Below are positions 8,434 through 19,135 of a DNA stretch of 64,000 nucleotides, piece after piece. The stretch lies in the NCBI RefSeq assembly GCF_004769575.1, contig NZ_RQGA01000014.1:248001-312000 (forward strand), given 5' to 3'. The stretch comes from Leptospira perdikensis. Lineage in GTDB: Bacteria; Spirochaetota; Leptospiria; Leptospirales; Leptospiraceae. The position numbers and the translations under genes were made by a program. Under the pieces are notes generated by a model. That model was not told the DNA's origin and searched no databases. It saw nothing but the letters and a program-made list of their open reading frames with translations. How positions within the stretch are numbered: the stretch's first letter is position 1; the number at the start of each line of letters is the position of its first letter.

Positions 8434-9378
8434 GTGTCAGAATCTCCTCATATTCCCGTACTTCCTGGCGAAGTCATCGATTTACTCCAAAAAACGGATT
8501 CATCCGAGCCCCAGTGGTTTCTGGATGGAACTGCAGGTGAAGGTGGTCATTCCAAACTGATCCTAAAAACATTCCCCAAGGCCCACCTGATTCTGATCGA
8601 TCGTGATGCAATTATGTTGGAAAGGGCGAAAAAAGAAATCCTTTCCGTTGTTGGCTCTCTCGACCGGGTCCATCCTTTTCAAATGAATTTTTCAGAAGTA
8701 GACAAAGAACTTTTGGATTCATTAGAATGTCCGGGCCTTGATGGAGCCCTTGTGGATTTAGGAGTTTCGCTCTTTCATTTCCTGCATTCAGGAAGAGGGT
8801 TTACTTTTAAAAATGATGAACCACTCGATATGCGACTCGAACCCCAAGTAGGACAAAAAACTGCAGCCGATGTTGTGAACTACAGTACCGTCCTCCACTT
8901 AAAAAAAGTATTTTGGGAATACGGAGAAGAACGTTGGGCTTTAAAAATAGCAAATAACATTGTACAGTCGAGGCATAAAAAAAAATTCGAAACGAATACA
9001 GATCTTGTCAAACTTGTCGAAGCTTCCATCCCGAGAAAGTTTTGGCCCAAAGAATCCCACCCAGCCACTCGGATTTTTCAGGCTCTACGGATTGAGGTCA
9101 ACGAAGAACTGTTACATGCTGAAAAGGGAATTCGAGCTCTTTCTGAAGCCTTAAAAATAGGGGGAGTTCTTACCTGTATTTCTTTCCATTCGTTAGAAGA
9201 TAGGATTGTAAAATGGACCTTTCGCGACTTAAAATCTACAGATAATTTTGAAATCCTGACCAAAAAACCCATCCTTCCTACAGACACAGAAATCAGGGAA
9301 AACAGGGCTTCTCGATCTGCAAAATTACGGGGTATTCAAAAGATAGAACCGATATTGAATAAGAGATGGGAAAAATGA
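8434..9378 (+). CDS. rsmH: 16S rRNA (cytosine-1402 N4) methyltransferase RsmH
   Basis: The protein (about 314 residues from the GTG at 8434) shows the RsmH signature '[13 protein letters not shown]', the SAM loop '[10 protein letters not shown]', 'DLGVSLFHF' and the C-terminal '[13 protein letters not shown]'. It modifies C1402 of 16S rRNA. An upstream TTG at 8395 is in frame, but the GTG gives the standard family length and start. It is the first gene of the dcw-like cluster; mraZ is not in front of it, the HIT gene being divergent. Confidence 0.93.
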   Translation: MSESPHIPVLPGEVIDLLQKTDSSEPQWFLDGTAGEGGHSKLILKTFPKAHLILIDRDAIMLERAKKEILSVVGSLDRVHPFQMNFSEVDKELLDSLECPGLDGALVDLGVSLFHFLHSGRGFTFKNDEPLDMRLEPQVGQKTAADVVNYSTVLHLKKVFWEYGEERWALKIANNIVQSRHKKKFETNTDLVKLVEASIPRKFWPKESHPATRIFQALRIEVNEELLHAEKGIRALSEALKIGGVLTCISFHSLEDRIVKWTFRDLKSTDNFEILTKKPILPTDTEIRENRASRSAKLRGIQKIEPILNKRWEK

Positions 9379-9722
9379 AAGGAAACATACGTAACATTCC
9401 AAATCAAGTTTTGGGTTTTTTTTCACCCTTAAAACCTCTTGTGGTTTTATTTCCTTTCCTTATGTTTTTTTACTCCATTGTTTGGCAAGGATTGGCAAAA
9501 GCAAAACTGAACCGACAAATCCATGAACGAACTTCTACCAAAGAAGAACTGAAACGTAAAAATGATGAATTAAAAATTGGAATTGTTGCTTATACTTCCG
9601 CAGAACGAATTGAAACCCTTTACCGTAGAACTTACCAATTCCTTCCCATTAGTTTGGGCAATCGCACAGTGACGATAGAGCTTCCTCCGATTCCTGAAGA
9701 GGGGCAATCAGAAAAAAAATGA
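9375..9722 (+). CDS. ftsL: FtsL-like division protein
   Basis: This small protein (115 residues from ATG 9375, or 118 from ATG 9366) has one transmembrane helix ('[16 protein letters not shown]') followed by a charged coiled coil ('[15 protein letters not shown]'). Position directly behind rsmH and the topology fit FtsL, a bitopic divisome protein; sequence alone is too divergent to prove it. ATG 9375 overlaps the rsmH stop as ATGA and has GGGA in front, so I prefer it. Its stop likewise overlaps the murE start (ATGA). FtsI, normally next, is absent here. Confidence 0.65.
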   Translation: MKGNIRNIPNQVLGFFSPLKPLVVLFPFLMFFYSIVWQGLAKAKLNRQIHERTSTKEELKRKNDELKIGIVAYTSAERIETLYRRTYQFLPISLGNRTVTIELPPIPEEGQSEKK

Positions 9723-11239
9723 AATTATCAGAAATCATCAAACGGATTCCCGATGTAAAACTCATCAAAGGGGAAAATTCTCTAGAAGTGGAATATATTT
9801 GGGGAGATAGTCGCAAATTAAAACAAAATGATATCTTCGTTCTTCCTGAAGATACAATAGAAAACCAAGAATCCTTTCTTAAGATGGCAGCAGAATTTGG
9901 CTCTCAAGTGGTTCTTATTTCTAAACGCCACTTAAAATTAAAGGGTCTAGAATTATTTTCTGCGATCCTTGAAACAGAGGATTCTGTGGGAGAAGCACAT
10001 GGTAAAATTGCTTGCCTACTTGCTGGAAACCCAGCCAAAAAAATGAAACTAGTTGCCATAACAGGAACTAACGGCAAAACTTCTTTAACATTTATTCTTT
10101 TTCACCTAGCAAGAAAAGTTGGTAAAAATGCTGCTCTTATCGGAACTGTACAAATCCAAATTATGGATCGGGTTTTAGAATCGGGATATACAACACCGGA
10201 TGCTTCTTCTTTGAATCTTCTCCTCAAACAAATGTTAGAAGAAGGAATTGAATACGTATTTATCGAAATGAGTAGCCATGGTTTGAAACTGGGACGAGTG
10301 GCTGGACTTGAAATCACTTGTGCAGGTTTTACAAACCTAACACAAGATCATTTGGATTTTCATTCAAATATGGATGATTATTTTGAAAGTAAGTTTAAAA
10401 TTTTCCAACTCTTAGAACAATCCTCTGTGAAAAATAAATTTGGACTTGTGGCAGGGGATGTTCCTTTCGGAAAAGAAATGGTCCAAAAGATTGCCGATGC
10501 CAAACTAAAATCACCAATTTATATCTTTGGAAAGTCGGGAGAATTCAATTTCTCTAACACAAAACTTTCTCTTTTAAATAGCGAATACAGATTTCATAAA
10601 AAAGCAAAAAATTTACCTTTTATAGAAGTCCGTAGTATCAAAACAAACTTACTTGGAAATTTTAATGTTTTTAATACTTCCTTTGCTTTAGCCATTGCAT
10701 ATGAATTAGGATTTCCATGGGAAGAAGTGATCTCTTGTTTAGAAAAAATCCCTACAGTTCCCGGTCGATTCCATGTGGTTCCTTTTCCTGATCGTTCTCG
10801 GATTGCAGTTGTGGACTATGCACATACACCCGATGCTTTGGAAAATATATTAAAAAGTTGTGTGGAAATTGCTCCCAAACAATTGATTTGTTTATTTGGT
10901 TGTGGGGGAGATCGCGATCGCACCAAACGACCGCAGATGGCACGGATTGCCGAAACTTTTGCAGATTTTGTCATTCTCACTTCTGATAACCCAAGAACCG
11001 AAACTCCAGAATCCATTTTGGACGAAATCGAATCTGGGTTTTCTCGTGGATTCCAAAGGTATGAAAAAATCACAGACAGAAGAGTGGCGATCCAAAGGGC
11101 TGTTGGACTCCTCGAACGAGATGGAATTTTGGTGGTTGCCGGAAAAGGCCATGAAACTTACCAAATCGTTGGCAAAGAAAAAACGAAATTTGTAGACTTC
11201 GAAGAGATAGAGAAAGCTTTTCAAAATTTAGGACTTTAG
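9719..11239 (+). CDS. murE: UDP-MurNAc-tripeptide synthetase MurE
   Basis: The 506-residue Mur ligase has the ATP loop 'ITGTNGKTSLTF', the carbamylated-Lys region and the C-terminal 'LTSDNPRTETPESI'. The DNPR motif is the mark of the meso-diaminopimelate-adding enzymes, so peptidoglycan with meso-DAP is expected. It adds the third residue of the stem peptide in the cytosol. It is translationally coupled to ftsL by a 4-bp overlap and followed by mraY after 17 bp. Confidence 0.95.
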   Translation: MKLSEIIKRIPDVKLIKGENSLEVEYIWGDSRKLKQNDIFVLPEDTIENQESFLKMAAEFGSQVVLISKRHLKLKGLELFSAILETEDSVGEAHGKIACLLAGNPAKKMKLVAITGTNGKTSLTFILFHLARKVGKNAALIGTVQIQIMDRVLESGYTTPDASSLNLLLKQMLEEGIEYVFIEMSSHGLKLGRVAGLEITCAGFTNLTQDHLDFHSNMDDYFESKFKIFQLLEQSSVKNKFGLVAGDVPFGKEMVQKIADAKLKSPIYIFGKSGEFNFSNTKLSLLNSEYRFHKKAKNLPFIEVRSIKTNLLGNFNVFNTSFALAIAYELGFPWEEVISCLEKIPTVPGRFHVVPFPDRSRIAVVDYAHTPDALENILKSCVEIAPKQLICLFGCGGDRDRTKRPQMARIAETFADFVILTSDNPRTETPESILDEIESGFSRGFQRYEKITDRRVAIQRAVGLLERDGILVVAGKGHETYQIVGKEKTKFVDFEEIEKAFQNLGL

Positions 11240-11256
11240 GTCGATAGGGGAAAACA

Positions 11257-12369
11257 ATGTTCCAGTGGATTTATGAATCGTTCGGAAACGATTATGGTTT
11301 TTTACGAGTTTTTAGTTATGTTACCCTTCGTGCCATGATGGCGGGTCTTACTTCTATGTTTATTACCTTTCTTTTCGGAAAGGCTCTGATTTCCTTTCTT
11401 CTTTCCTTAAAGTTTCGGGAATCAGTTCGTAACGATGGTCCGCAGTCTCATGCTGCCAAATCAGGCACTCCAACGATGGGAGGGCTTATTATGATTCTCT
11501 CACTTACCATCTCTACTCTGTTATGGGGGAATCTATCCAACTTTAATGTTTTATTACTTCTTGTGTCAGCCATCTTATTTGCAGGCCTTGGCTTTACCGA
11601 TGATTACATGAAGTCGGTAAAAAAAATCAAAGGAGGGATGAGAGCTAGAACGAAATTTCTTGTGACCATTTTCTTTGCAGTTTCCATAACCACTCTTTAC
11701 TTTTACTTTACCGGTAAATCAAACTTGATTGCTACCAAAGGTGTAGTTTTTACCATCACCGATTTGTTTTTACCTTTTGTCAAAGGCCCTGTTTGGAATT
11801 TAGGATATTTAGCGGTTCCTTTTGCTATTATTGTGCTAATTGGAAGCTCTCATGCAGTCAACCTAACTGACGGACTGGATGGACTGGCCTCGGGAACGGT
11901 TGTGATTGCAACTGCAACCTTTGCATTAATTTCCTATGTCTCAGGAACCCCATCGGCTGCAAATTATTTACACATTCCTTACCTTCCTGGTTCTCATGAA
12001 TATGCGGTTTTCCTTGCGGGACTTTCTGGTGCTTTACTTGGATTTTTGTGGTTCAATTGCCATCCTGCTCAAGTTTTTATGGGCGATACAGGATCCTTAT
12101 TTCTTGGATCCACTCTTGGCCTTGTTGCTATTATGTTAAAAAAAGAAATCCTTCTTGTGATCCTTGGTGGAATTTTTGTCGCAGAAGCTGTGAGTGTAAT
12201 TTTGCAGGTAGGTTCATTCAAACTCACTGGAAAACGAATTTTTAAAATGGCTCCACTTCACCATCATTTTGAATTGTCAGGTTGGTCCGAAGAAAAAGTT
12301 GTGATTCGTTTTTGGATCATTGGAATCATACTTGCCATTGTTACCTTGTCTACGTTGAAAATCCAATAA
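11257..12369 (+). CDS. mraY: phospho-MurNAc-pentapeptide transferase MraY
   Basis: The 370-residue polytopic membrane enzyme carries the family motifs 'GFTDDYMK', '[13 protein letters not shown]' and '[11 protein letters not shown]', plus 'PLHHHFEL' near the C-terminus. It makes lipid I from UDP-MurNAc-pentapeptide and undecaprenyl phosphate. The ATG is preceded by AGGGGAAA. It has about ten membrane segments and normal length. Confidence 0.96.
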   Translation: MFQWIYESFGNDYGFLRVFSYVTLRAMMAGLTSMFITFLFGKALISFLLSLKFRESVRNDGPQSHAAKSGTPTMGGLIMILSLTISTLLWGNLSNFNVLLLLVSAILFAGLGFTDDYMKSVKKIKGGMRARTKFLVTIFFAVSITTLYFYFTGKSNLIATKGVVFTITDLFLPFVKGPVWNLGYLAVPFAIIVLIGSSHAVNLTDGLDGLASGTVVIATATFALISYVSGTPSAANYLHIPYLPGSHEYAVFLAGLSGALLGFLWFNCHPAQVFMGDTGSLFLGSTLGLVAIMLKKEILLVILGGIFVAEAVSVILQVGSFKLTGKRIFKMAPLHHHFELSGWSEEKVVIRFWIIGIILAIVTLSTLKIQ

Positions 12370-12391
12370 CCAAATACACCAAACGACAGTT

Positions 12392-13540
12392 ATGGAAATT
12401 TACCGGTCAATACAAAACCTCTTTCGCTTTGGAAACTCGAGGTTTGATGGGCCAGTGCTTTATGGGATTTTTTTTCTTTTTGGAATGGGAATTGTCATTA
12501 TGTACAGCGCTTCTGTCATTCCCGCCGAACGAGAGTTTTCGGATTCTAATTATTACCTAAACAAACAACTTATTTGGGGAATACTTGGAATTTTTAGTTT
12601 TTTAGTTTTTAGCCAAATTCCCTATCAATTTTTAGTGCGTTGGTCTTTTGTATTTTCTGTCCTTAGTTTGTTATTGTTAATTTCTGTTTTTATTCCAGGC
12701 CTTGGAAAGTCTGTGGGAACTAGTTATGGAAGAAGTTTCAATCGTTGGATCCAAATTGGGGGAATTCAAATCCAACCCTCTGAATTTTCAAAGATTAGTA
12801 TTTTACTTTTTTCTTCTTATTTCTTTTACAATTTTGATTTTAAAAAAGTAAAATGGGATAGAAAGAAGATTGTTTCGGTATTATTGATTTTTGCTACTTT
12901 AGTTCTTATTGTCATTGAACCTGCCTTTGGTACTACTATCGAACTTCTTCTCGTATTATTTTTCTTTGTCCTACTCGCTGGATTTCCGATGAAACGTCTT
13001 TTCATTCTTGGAGTATCGGTATTGCCGCTACTTGTAGTTCTTGTGACCCAAGTAGGATACCGTAAAAAACGTTTAGAGATTTGGCTTGATCCCTATAAAT
13101 TTCGATTTGATGAAGGCCACCAACTGGTTACCAGTTTTCGAGCTTTTTTTGATGGCGGAAGTTTTGGGCGTCCCGTAGGTTCCGGTTATGCTCATCGGTA
13201 TTTAGCCTATAGTCATACTGACTTTGTGATGGCATCCTTTGTGGAAGATTTTGGATTTTTAGGATTTTTATCTTTTCTTCTTGTGGTAATTTTTCTCCTG
13301 GTTCGCATCTATTTTTTACTGAAGCGTACAAAAGATAAACTTGGGTTCTTCTTAGGATCCGGGATTCTTATTTTATTTGGATTCCAAACGATTTTGAATC
13401 TTTTTGTTGTGACTGGAATTGTTCCTGTCACAGGTATTTCTCTTCCTTTTTTAAGTTACGGAGGATCCTCACTCATAACAATTTTTATCTTGTTCGGAAT
13501 TCTTGCCAACATCACGAGTAAAGAGAATTTGGTATTATGA
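12392..13540 (+). CDS. ftsW: FtsW, SEDS-family septal glycosyltransferase
   Basis: The 382-residue protein is a ten-segment SEDS membrane protein with 'YYLNKQLIWGILG', 'WIQIGGIQIQPSEFSKIS' and 'VTGISLPFLSYGGSSL', all diagnostic of FtsW/RodA. In this cluster, between mraY and murG, it is FtsW. It polymerises lipid II with a class B PBP, but ftsI is not in the window. The stop overlaps the murG ATG by four bases. Confidence 0.93.
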   Translation: MEIYRSIQNLFRFGNSRFDGPVLYGIFFLFGMGIVIMYSASVIPAEREFSDSNYYLNKQLIWGILGIFSFLVFSQIPYQFLVRWSFVFSVLSLLLLISVFIPGLGKSVGTSYGRSFNRWIQIGGIQIQPSEFSKISILLFSSYFFYNFDFKKVKWDRKKIVSVLLIFATLVLIVIEPAFGTTIELLLVLFFFVLLAGFPMKRLFILGVSVLPLLVVLVTQVGYRKKRLEIWLDPYKFRFDEGHQLVTSFRAFFDGGSFGRPVGSGYAHRYLAYSHTDFVMASFVEDFGFLGFLSFLLVVIFLLVRIYFLLKRTKDKLGFFLGSGILILFGFQTILNLFVVTGIVPVTGISLPFLSYGGSSLITIFILFGILANITSKENLVL

Positions 13541-14622
13541 GTGGATCTGTTTTAATTGCAGCCGGCGGAACCGGTGGTCATATATCTCCCGGAGTTGCCC
13601 TTGCTGAAGTTTTGGCAGAAAAAATTTCTAACTTTGGGTTTGAGGCGGTCTATCTGCATTCCCTTGTGCGTAACAAAGACAATCCCGATCTTTTAAATCC
13701 ACCCTGCACAGTACTTTGGCATAATGTCCCACAGTTAGGTGGTCTAAAAACCATTATTTATCCGTTTTTATTTCTGTTTCCTTTCATTAAAACCATTCTA
13801 CTATTTCATAAATTAAAAGTTCGGGCCGTGATCGGAATGGGTGGGTATTCGAGCCTCCCATCCATCCTTTATGCGATTCTATTCAGAAAACAGTTGTATC
13901 TTTGTGAACAAAACTGTGTTCCAGGAAAAATCACTCGGATTTTTGCTAAGTTTTCTAAAAAAATTGCCTTTAGTTTTCCTTTGACTGAAGAGTATTCTAT
14001 TTCCGGAAAAACCATTGGGAATCCAATCCGAAAACGTGTGATCCCTGAAACCTTAAACATCCGCCAAAATGAAAATCTACATGAAGGAAAAAAGAATACG
14101 GTTAATGTTCTTGTTCTCGGTGGATCCCAAGGTGCCAGACAACTAAACCAAATGATTCTCAAGACCATGGAAAATCCGGAAATTGCTTCCAAATATAAAT
14201 TTCGACTCCTCACAGGTACTTCGTTATACGAAGAAACCAAAAATAAATCTGATGGAAATGCTGAAATTATATCCTATGCGAATGATATGAAACCCAATTA
14301 CGAATGGGCCAATATCGTTGTGGCCAGATCAGGAGCAGGTGTTCTTGCGGAATGTTTAGTTTTTGGTTTACCGATGATTCTCATTCCTTATCCTTATGCT
14401 GCAGACAACCACCAAAAAGAAAATGCCAATTATATAGAATCACAAGGAGCAGCGGTATCTATCCATTCCACTTCGGATGATCCGACAAGACTTGTACAAA
14501 TTCTACTCGGGTGGAAAGACCATTCAGAAATCCTCAGAGAAATGGGACATACATCTTTATCTCTCTCTAATGTGAATGCAGCTTACCAAACTGTTTCTTA
14601 TTTTTTTTCTGACAAAGTTTGA
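13537..14622 (+). CDS. murG: lipid II synthase MurG
   Basis: The 361-residue glycosyltransferase has the N-terminal 'AAGGTGGHISPGVALAE' and the C-terminal 'VLGGSQGARQLNQ' and 'VARSGAGVLAECLVFGLPMI' donor-binding motifs. It transfers GlcNAc to lipid I on the cytoplasmic membrane face. The start overlaps the ftsW stop (ATGA), indicating coupled translation. Confidence 0.95.
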   Translation: MSGSVLIAAGGTGGHISPGVALAEVLAEKISNFGFEAVYLHSLVRNKDNPDLLNPPCTVLWHNVPQLGGLKTIIYPFLFLFPFIKTILLFHKLKVRAVIGMGGYSSLPSILYAILFRKQLYLCEQNCVPGKITRIFAKFSKKIAFSFPLTEEYSISGKTIGNPIRKRVIPETLNIRQNENLHEGKKNTVNVLVLGGSQGARQLNQMILKTMENPEIASKYKFRLLTGTSLYEETKNKSDGNAEIISYANDMKPNYEWANIVVARSGAGVLAECLVFGLPMILIPYPYAADNHQKENANYIESQGAAVSIHSTSDDPTRLVQILLGWKDHSEILREMGHTSLSLSNVNAAYQTVSYFFSDKV

Positions 14623-14634
14623 AGTTTTAAACTG

Positions 14635-16050
14635 ATGAAAGGTCCGATTTTATTTTTAGGAATTGGTGGAAGTGGGATGTCTAGTCTTGCGCATATGGCG
14701 CTTGATTTAAATATTCCGGTTCTTGGTTACGATCAAAAGAATTCAGAAACAACGGCATTTCTTGTAGAACGGGGAGCATCACTTCAGAATGATATTTCCA
14801 AAATTCCTTTAGACGGAATTGAAATGGTGGTTTATAGTTCTGCCATCAATGATAAACACAAACAAGTGTTTGATGAAATTAAGGGAAAGAACATTCCTCT
14901 TAAACATAGATCAGAGTTTATGCACCTGTTGGTTTCGAACCAACAATCCATATCTGTTGCGGGAAGCCATGGCAAAACTTCTACTACCACCATGGTCTCT
15001 CAAATCCTCTCAGAAGTCGGAATGGATCCCACAATTATGATTGGTGGTGATACAAGCCTTCTCGAAAAACGCGGAGGAAAAATCGGGAAGGGAACGTTTG
15101 CGGTTTATGAATCGGATGAATCGGATGGTACTTTCTTAAAACACAAAGCTTCCATTCGACTTTTAACAAATATTGACAATGACCATCTTGATTATTATAA
15201 AACAAGAGAACGTTTAGAGGACGCATTTTTCGAATATATGGCATTCGACAGCGATGGAATTGCTGTTTTATATGCCCATGATCCTGGAATTCGGGATGTG
15301 CTTTTACATAAAACTAAAAATATTTCCTTTTCGCCTAACTTTCATCTCTATCTTTGTATGGAAGAACCAGATACAAAATCCGACTGGTTTCTGAAACTCA
15401 AATCCAAACTAGCAGACCAACTCATTCCCGTTGTCTATCGAATTAAAGATGACACCTTAGAGTTTAATTTCGCTGAGTTCGGATTTCTTTCTTTAAACTT
15501 ACCTTATCCAGGTATTCATTATCTGACCAATGGACTTGTTGCTGTGATCGGCGCTTATGTTTCGGGTGTTTCACCGAAACTGTCCACTGAAATTCTATCC
15601 CGTTATATCGGGGTGAAACGTAGACAAGAGGTTTTGGGGAATTGGAAAGGAATCACTGTTATGGATGACTATGGCCACCATCCCACAGAAATTGCCATGG
15701 TGATCCGATCTTTGCAAAACAAATTGAAATCGAAGGGAAGGCTTGTGGTTCTTTTCCAGCCACATCGTTATACCCGCACACAGTTGTTATTGGAAGATTT
15801 GGCTAAGTCTTTGGCAATAGCAGAAATTCTATTTTTGCTTCCTATCTATTCCGCAGGGGAGAGTCCGATACCGGGAATCTCTCATGAATCTTTTATTCCC
15901 TTCTTAAAGAAAGAAAACACCCAGTTTTTAGACGGAGTGATCGAAAAGGATTTGGTCTCCATCAAATCCAAATTAGAAACAGGAGACATGTTACTTTGTT
16001 TAGGTGCCGGAAATGTAAGAGATTGGGGACTTCAGTTACTAAAAAACTAA
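14635..16050 (+). CDS. murC: UDP-N-acetylmuramate-L-alanine ligase MurC
   Basis: The 471-residue Mur ligase begins with the nucleotide motif 'FLGIGGSGMSSLAHMAL' and has the ATP loop 'VAGSHGKTSTTTMV', 'YESDESDGTF' and 'MDDYGHHPTEI', a typical MurC signature. It adds L-Ala to UDP-MurNAc. It ends the plus-strand dcw segment; murD, murB, ftsQ, ftsA and ftsZ do not follow, and purK converges on it after 12 bp. Confidence 0.95.
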   Translation: MKGPILFLGIGGSGMSSLAHMALDLNIPVLGYDQKNSETTAFLVERGASLQNDISKIPLDGIEMVVYSSAINDKHKQVFDEIKGKNIPLKHRSEFMHLLVSNQQSISVAGSHGKTSTTTMVSQILSEVGMDPTIMIGGDTSLLEKRGGKIGKGTFAVYESDESDGTFLKHKASIRLLTNIDNDHLDYYKTRERLEDAFFEYMAFDSDGIAVLYAHDPGIRDVLLHKTKNISFSPNFHLYLCMEEPDTKSDWFLKLKSKLADQLIPVVYRIKDDTLEFNFAEFGFLSLNLPYPGIHYLTNGLVAVIGAYVSGVSPKLSTEILSRYIGVKRRQEVLGNWKGITVMDDYGHHPTEIAMVIRSLQNKLKSKGRLVVLFQPHRYTRTQLLLEDLAKSLAIAEILFLLPIYSAGESPIPGISHESFIPFLKKENTQFLDGVIEKDLVSIKSKLETGDMLLCLGAGNVRDWGLQLLKN

Positions 16051-16062
16051 AAATCGCTGTTA

Positions 16063-17193
16063 TTAAAGATCATGGAAGAGGGAACTTACATCTTCTAAAG
16101 TCCCCTTAAAATTCATATGCCCCATTTTCCTTCCCGGCTTAGCTTCCATTTTTCCATAAAGATGGAGTTGGTATCTATCATCTTTTAAAAGAGAACGAGC
16201 GATGGACAAACTTTCCGCATATTCATTTCCTAAAATATTTTTCATTAAGGTTGGCTTTGGCCTAACATCCGTTGGAGGTAGATTTCCCGTAATCGCCAAA
16301 ACGTGCAATTGGAACTGGGAAAAACTTTGGCAGTCTTGAGTGAAATGGCCCGTATTATGGGGTCTTGGAGCAAATTCATTTAGATAAATTTGGTTCTCTT
16401 TTAAAAAGAATTCCACACCCATAGTGCCAACGTAACCCAATGATTCGGCAAGTTTGGAGGCCATCTTAATGGCTTCTAAATTAAGGCCAGTTGGAATTCT
16501 TGCTGGATAAATAGAAAGATCTAATATATGGTTTTTGTGTTCATTTTCCACAGCACCATAACAAACGATTTCACCGTTTTGAAAACGTGTGAGGATGATA
16601 CTGATTTCTTTTTGAAAAGGAATAACTTCTTCTACAAGATATTCTTCCTCTCCTTTAAGAAAGGCATTTTCTAAAAATACTTTGTAATCTGTTTCATCCT
16701 TAATCTTCACCTGACCTTTTCCATCATACCCAAAACGAAGTGTTTTGATAATCCAGGGATAGGAAATGGCTATGTTAAATTTTGACGTTTCCTTCGTTAG
16801 ATGAAAAAATTCTGCTGTTCGAAAACCTAATTTTCGAAAGTGAGACTTTTCCAAATACCGGTCTTGGGCAATGACAAGGGCCTTTGGTGGTGGGAAAATG
16901 GAGACATTTTTAGTCTCTGATTCCAAATATTCCAAGGTAGATTTAGGAATGTTTTCAAATTCAAAACTCAAAACATCAATTTTAGAAAGAAATGTTTTTA
17001 AGTCAGAGAGTGATTCGTAAGAACCAACTGTGGCAACTGCCCCCGCTTTTTCAGAAGGGGAATTTTTATCAGGAGAGTAACAAAAAAATTCATAACCGAG
17101 TGGCAGAGCTTCTAGACACATCATCTGACCCAACTGGCCTGAACCCAAAACGCCAATTTTTAAATTTTGAATTTCTTTAGAGGAGTTGGTCAT
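16063..17193 (-). CDS. purK: N5-carboxyaminoimidazole ribonucleotide synthase PurK
   Basis: The 376-residue ATP-grasp protein opens with '[20 protein letters not shown]' and carries '[14 protein letters not shown]', '[11 protein letters not shown]' and '[15 protein letters not shown]', all typical of PurK. It carboxylates AIR with bicarbonate and ATP in purine synthesis. Its start overlaps the end of purE by 17 bp, so purE-purK are co-transcribed on the minus strand. Confidence 0.95.
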   Translation of the reverse strand: MTNSSKEIQNLKIGVLGSGQLGQMMCLEALPLGYEFFCYSPDKNSPSEKAGAVATVGSYESLSDLKTFLSKIDVLSFEFENIPKSTLEYLESETKNVSIFPPPKALVIAQDRYLEKSHFRKLGFRTAEFFHLTKETSKFNIAISYPWIIKTLRFGYDGKGQVKIKDETDYKVFLENAFLKGEEEYLVEEVIPFQKEISIILTRFQNGEIVCYGAVENEHKNHILDLSIYPARIPTGLNLEAIKMASKLAESLGYVGTMGVEFFLKENQIYLNEFAPRPHNTGHFTQDCQSFSQFQLHVLAITGNLPPTDVRPKPTLMKNILGNEYAESLSIARSLLKDDRYQLHLYGKMEAKPGRKMGHMNFKGTLEDVSSLFHDL

Positions 17194-17674
17194 TTTTAGA
17201 TAGTGCTAACCTACGATTGTTGTCTGCATAAGATTCTAATTTTTGATGTAAAGAGGAATCAACTAAAGAGAGGATACGAACGGCAAGTAACCCTGCATTT
17301 GCGGCTCCACTGGTTCCAATGGCCAAGGTGGCAACAGGAACTCCTTTGGGCATTTGTACTATGGAAAGTAAACTATCCATTCCATTTAAAGCCTTAGATT
17401 GAACTGGAACACCTAACACGGGCAATGTTGTAAGAGAAGCAGTCATTCCTGGCAAATGGGCAGCACCTCCGGCACCAGCAATGATCACACCAAATCCATT
17501 TTGTTTTGCTGTTTTTGCAAACTCTACCATCCGTTCGGGAGAGCGGTGTGCTGACACAATTTCTTTTTCAAAAGGAATTCCAAACTCGGTCAAAATATCA
17601 CAGGCTTCCTTCATGGTGTCCCAATCAGAATGTGATCCCATAATGACAGCTACTTTTGGTAGATTTGTAGGCAT
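17177..17674 (-). CDS. purE: N5-CAIR mutase PurE (class I)
   Basis: The 165-residue protein has the full PurE signature: '[17 protein letters not shown]', '[10 protein letters not shown]' and '[14 protein letters not shown]'. It rearranges N5-CAIR to CAIR and works with the purK product encoded directly downstream. The class I reading follows from the PurK partner. Confidence 0.96.
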   Translation of the reverse strand: MPTNLPKVAVIMGSHSDWDTMKEACDILTEFGIPFEKEIVSAHRSPERMVEFAKTAKQNGFGVIIAGAGGAAHLPGMTASLTTLPVLGVPVQSKALNGMDSLLSIVQMPKGVPVATLAIGTSGAANAGLLAVRILSLVDSSLHQKLESYADNNRRLALSKNDQLL

Positions 17675-17704
17675 ACGTTGAATCTAAGAATAGCCATTTC
17701 TTCA

Positions 17705-19084
17705 TCAACCCTTAAATGTTTCTAAGGCCAACACAATTCTTTCCATTTTCATAGACCTTGATCCTTTCACAAGTATTACCGATTTTTTGGGCACATTCAC
17801 TTTTACAAACTGAATGAGGTCTTCGACTTCAGTAAAACATTTGGCTCCGGTAACCTTTTTTACCATAGGTTTTGTCTCTTCGCCAAACCCAAGTAAGATT
17901 CCTTTTCCCATTTTCTGAATTTCCTTTCCCACTTCTTCATGGTAGTATTTTGAAAATTTCCCGAGTTCCTTCATAGAACCAAGAATCCAAACGATATTTT
18001 GATTTTTAGCAAATTGATCGGCTGCTCCGATACTTGATAACATTGATTCCGGATTGGCATTATAACAATCATCGATGATAGTAAAATATCCCTTGTTTAG
18101 ATTTAATCTTTTGTCTGGACTTTTGTAATTTTGAATGGTCTTTATGATTTGTTCTGGTTCAATTTGGAAATGTTCTCCAACAGAAAGCATTCCTCGAACA
18201 TTACTCAGAAGTTTTGATCCAGGAAGTTTCCAATGGATTTCCGTTGTTTTCCATTCCAGTAGAAATCCATTGGGTTCTACTTTCTTAACCTTTAACTCCG
18301 GTTTTTCTTTATGTTTCCAAATCACAAGATTGGTATTTTGTTTTTTTGTCCGTAGTTTCGCCCGATTTAAAAACTCTAAATCATCTGGTACAAAGAGAAC
18401 GGATTTCTCTTTCATTCCATTGATAATATCGATTTTTTCTTCTGCGATTGCTTCTCTTGATTTAAGGTTTTCGATATGTGCTGAGCCAATATTGGTAATG
18501 AGCGCATGTGTAGGTTCTGCAATATGAGAGAGTCTTGCGATTTCACCTCTATGATTCATTCCCAACTCACAAATAACAACACGTGTTGATTCGGTAATAC
18601 GAAACAAAGTAAAAGGAAGGCCAATTTCATTATTATAATTTTTTTCTGTAACTACAATGGATTTCGAATTTAAAAAACCAAATAATCCACCTAACAAATC
18701 CTTTGTTGTTGTTTTGCCGGAAGATCCTGTGACAGCAAGGAGAATAGGGGAAAATCGATTTCTGTGGTATTTTGCCAAAATACCGAGAGCTTGCAGAGTA
18801 TCAGAAACCAAAATAGCTTTTTTCTTATCTAACTCAGACAAACGTTTAAGAATGGGATGATTTTTTTCACATAAAAATGCAAGGGCTCCTTTGGAAAGAG
18901 CATCGGGGATAAAATCATGTCCATCTCTTGTTCCCCTTAAAGGAATAAACAATGACCCCTGTTTGGTTTCAGCCGATGAGGTAGTGATCCACCGAAAGGT
19001 AGGATTTTCTCTCCGTTCCCAATGTGCATCCTTGGAAAACAAACTTAGAATAGTTGACAGGGAATATTCAAATGTTGCGATCAT
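17705..19084 (-). CDS. murF: UDP-MurNAc-tripeptide D-alanyl-D-alanine ligase MurF
   Basis: The 459-residue Mur ligase has 'FIPLRGTRDGHDFI', the ATP loop 'LAVTGSSGKTTTKDLL', 'ELGMNHRGEI' and 'IDDCYNANPESMLSSI', typical of MurF. It adds D-Ala-D-Ala to complete the pentapeptide. It is separated from the plus-strand mur genes and reads into purE after 30 bp, so it may head a murF-purE-purK unit. The ATG at 19084 is used. Confidence 0.94.
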   Translation of the reverse strand: MIATFEYSLSTILSLFSKDAHWERRENPTFRWITTSSAETKQGSLFIPLRGTRDGHDFIPDALSKGALAFLCEKNHPILKRLSELDKKKAILVSDTLQALGILAKYHRNRFSPILLAVTGSSGKTTTKDLLGGLFGFLNSKSIVVTEKNYNNEIGLPFTLFRITESTRVVICELGMNHRGEIARLSHIAEPTHALITNIGSAHIENLKSREAIAEEKIDIINGMKEKSVLFVPDDLEFLNRAKLRTKKQNTNLVIWKHKEKPELKVKKVEPNGFLLEWKTTEIHWKLPGSKLLSNVRGMLSVGEHFQIEPEQIIKTIQNYKSPDKRLNLNKGYFTIIDDCYNANPESMLSSIGAADQFAKNQNIVWILGSMKELGKFSKYYHEEVGKEIQKMGKGILLGFGEETKPMVKKVTGAKCFTEVEDLIQFVKVNVPKKSVILVKGSRSMKMERIVLALETFKG

Positions 19085-19135
19085 AGCTTCTACGCCAGTT
19101 TCTTTCAGAAAGAAAGATTTGGAAGAAAAAGATAA

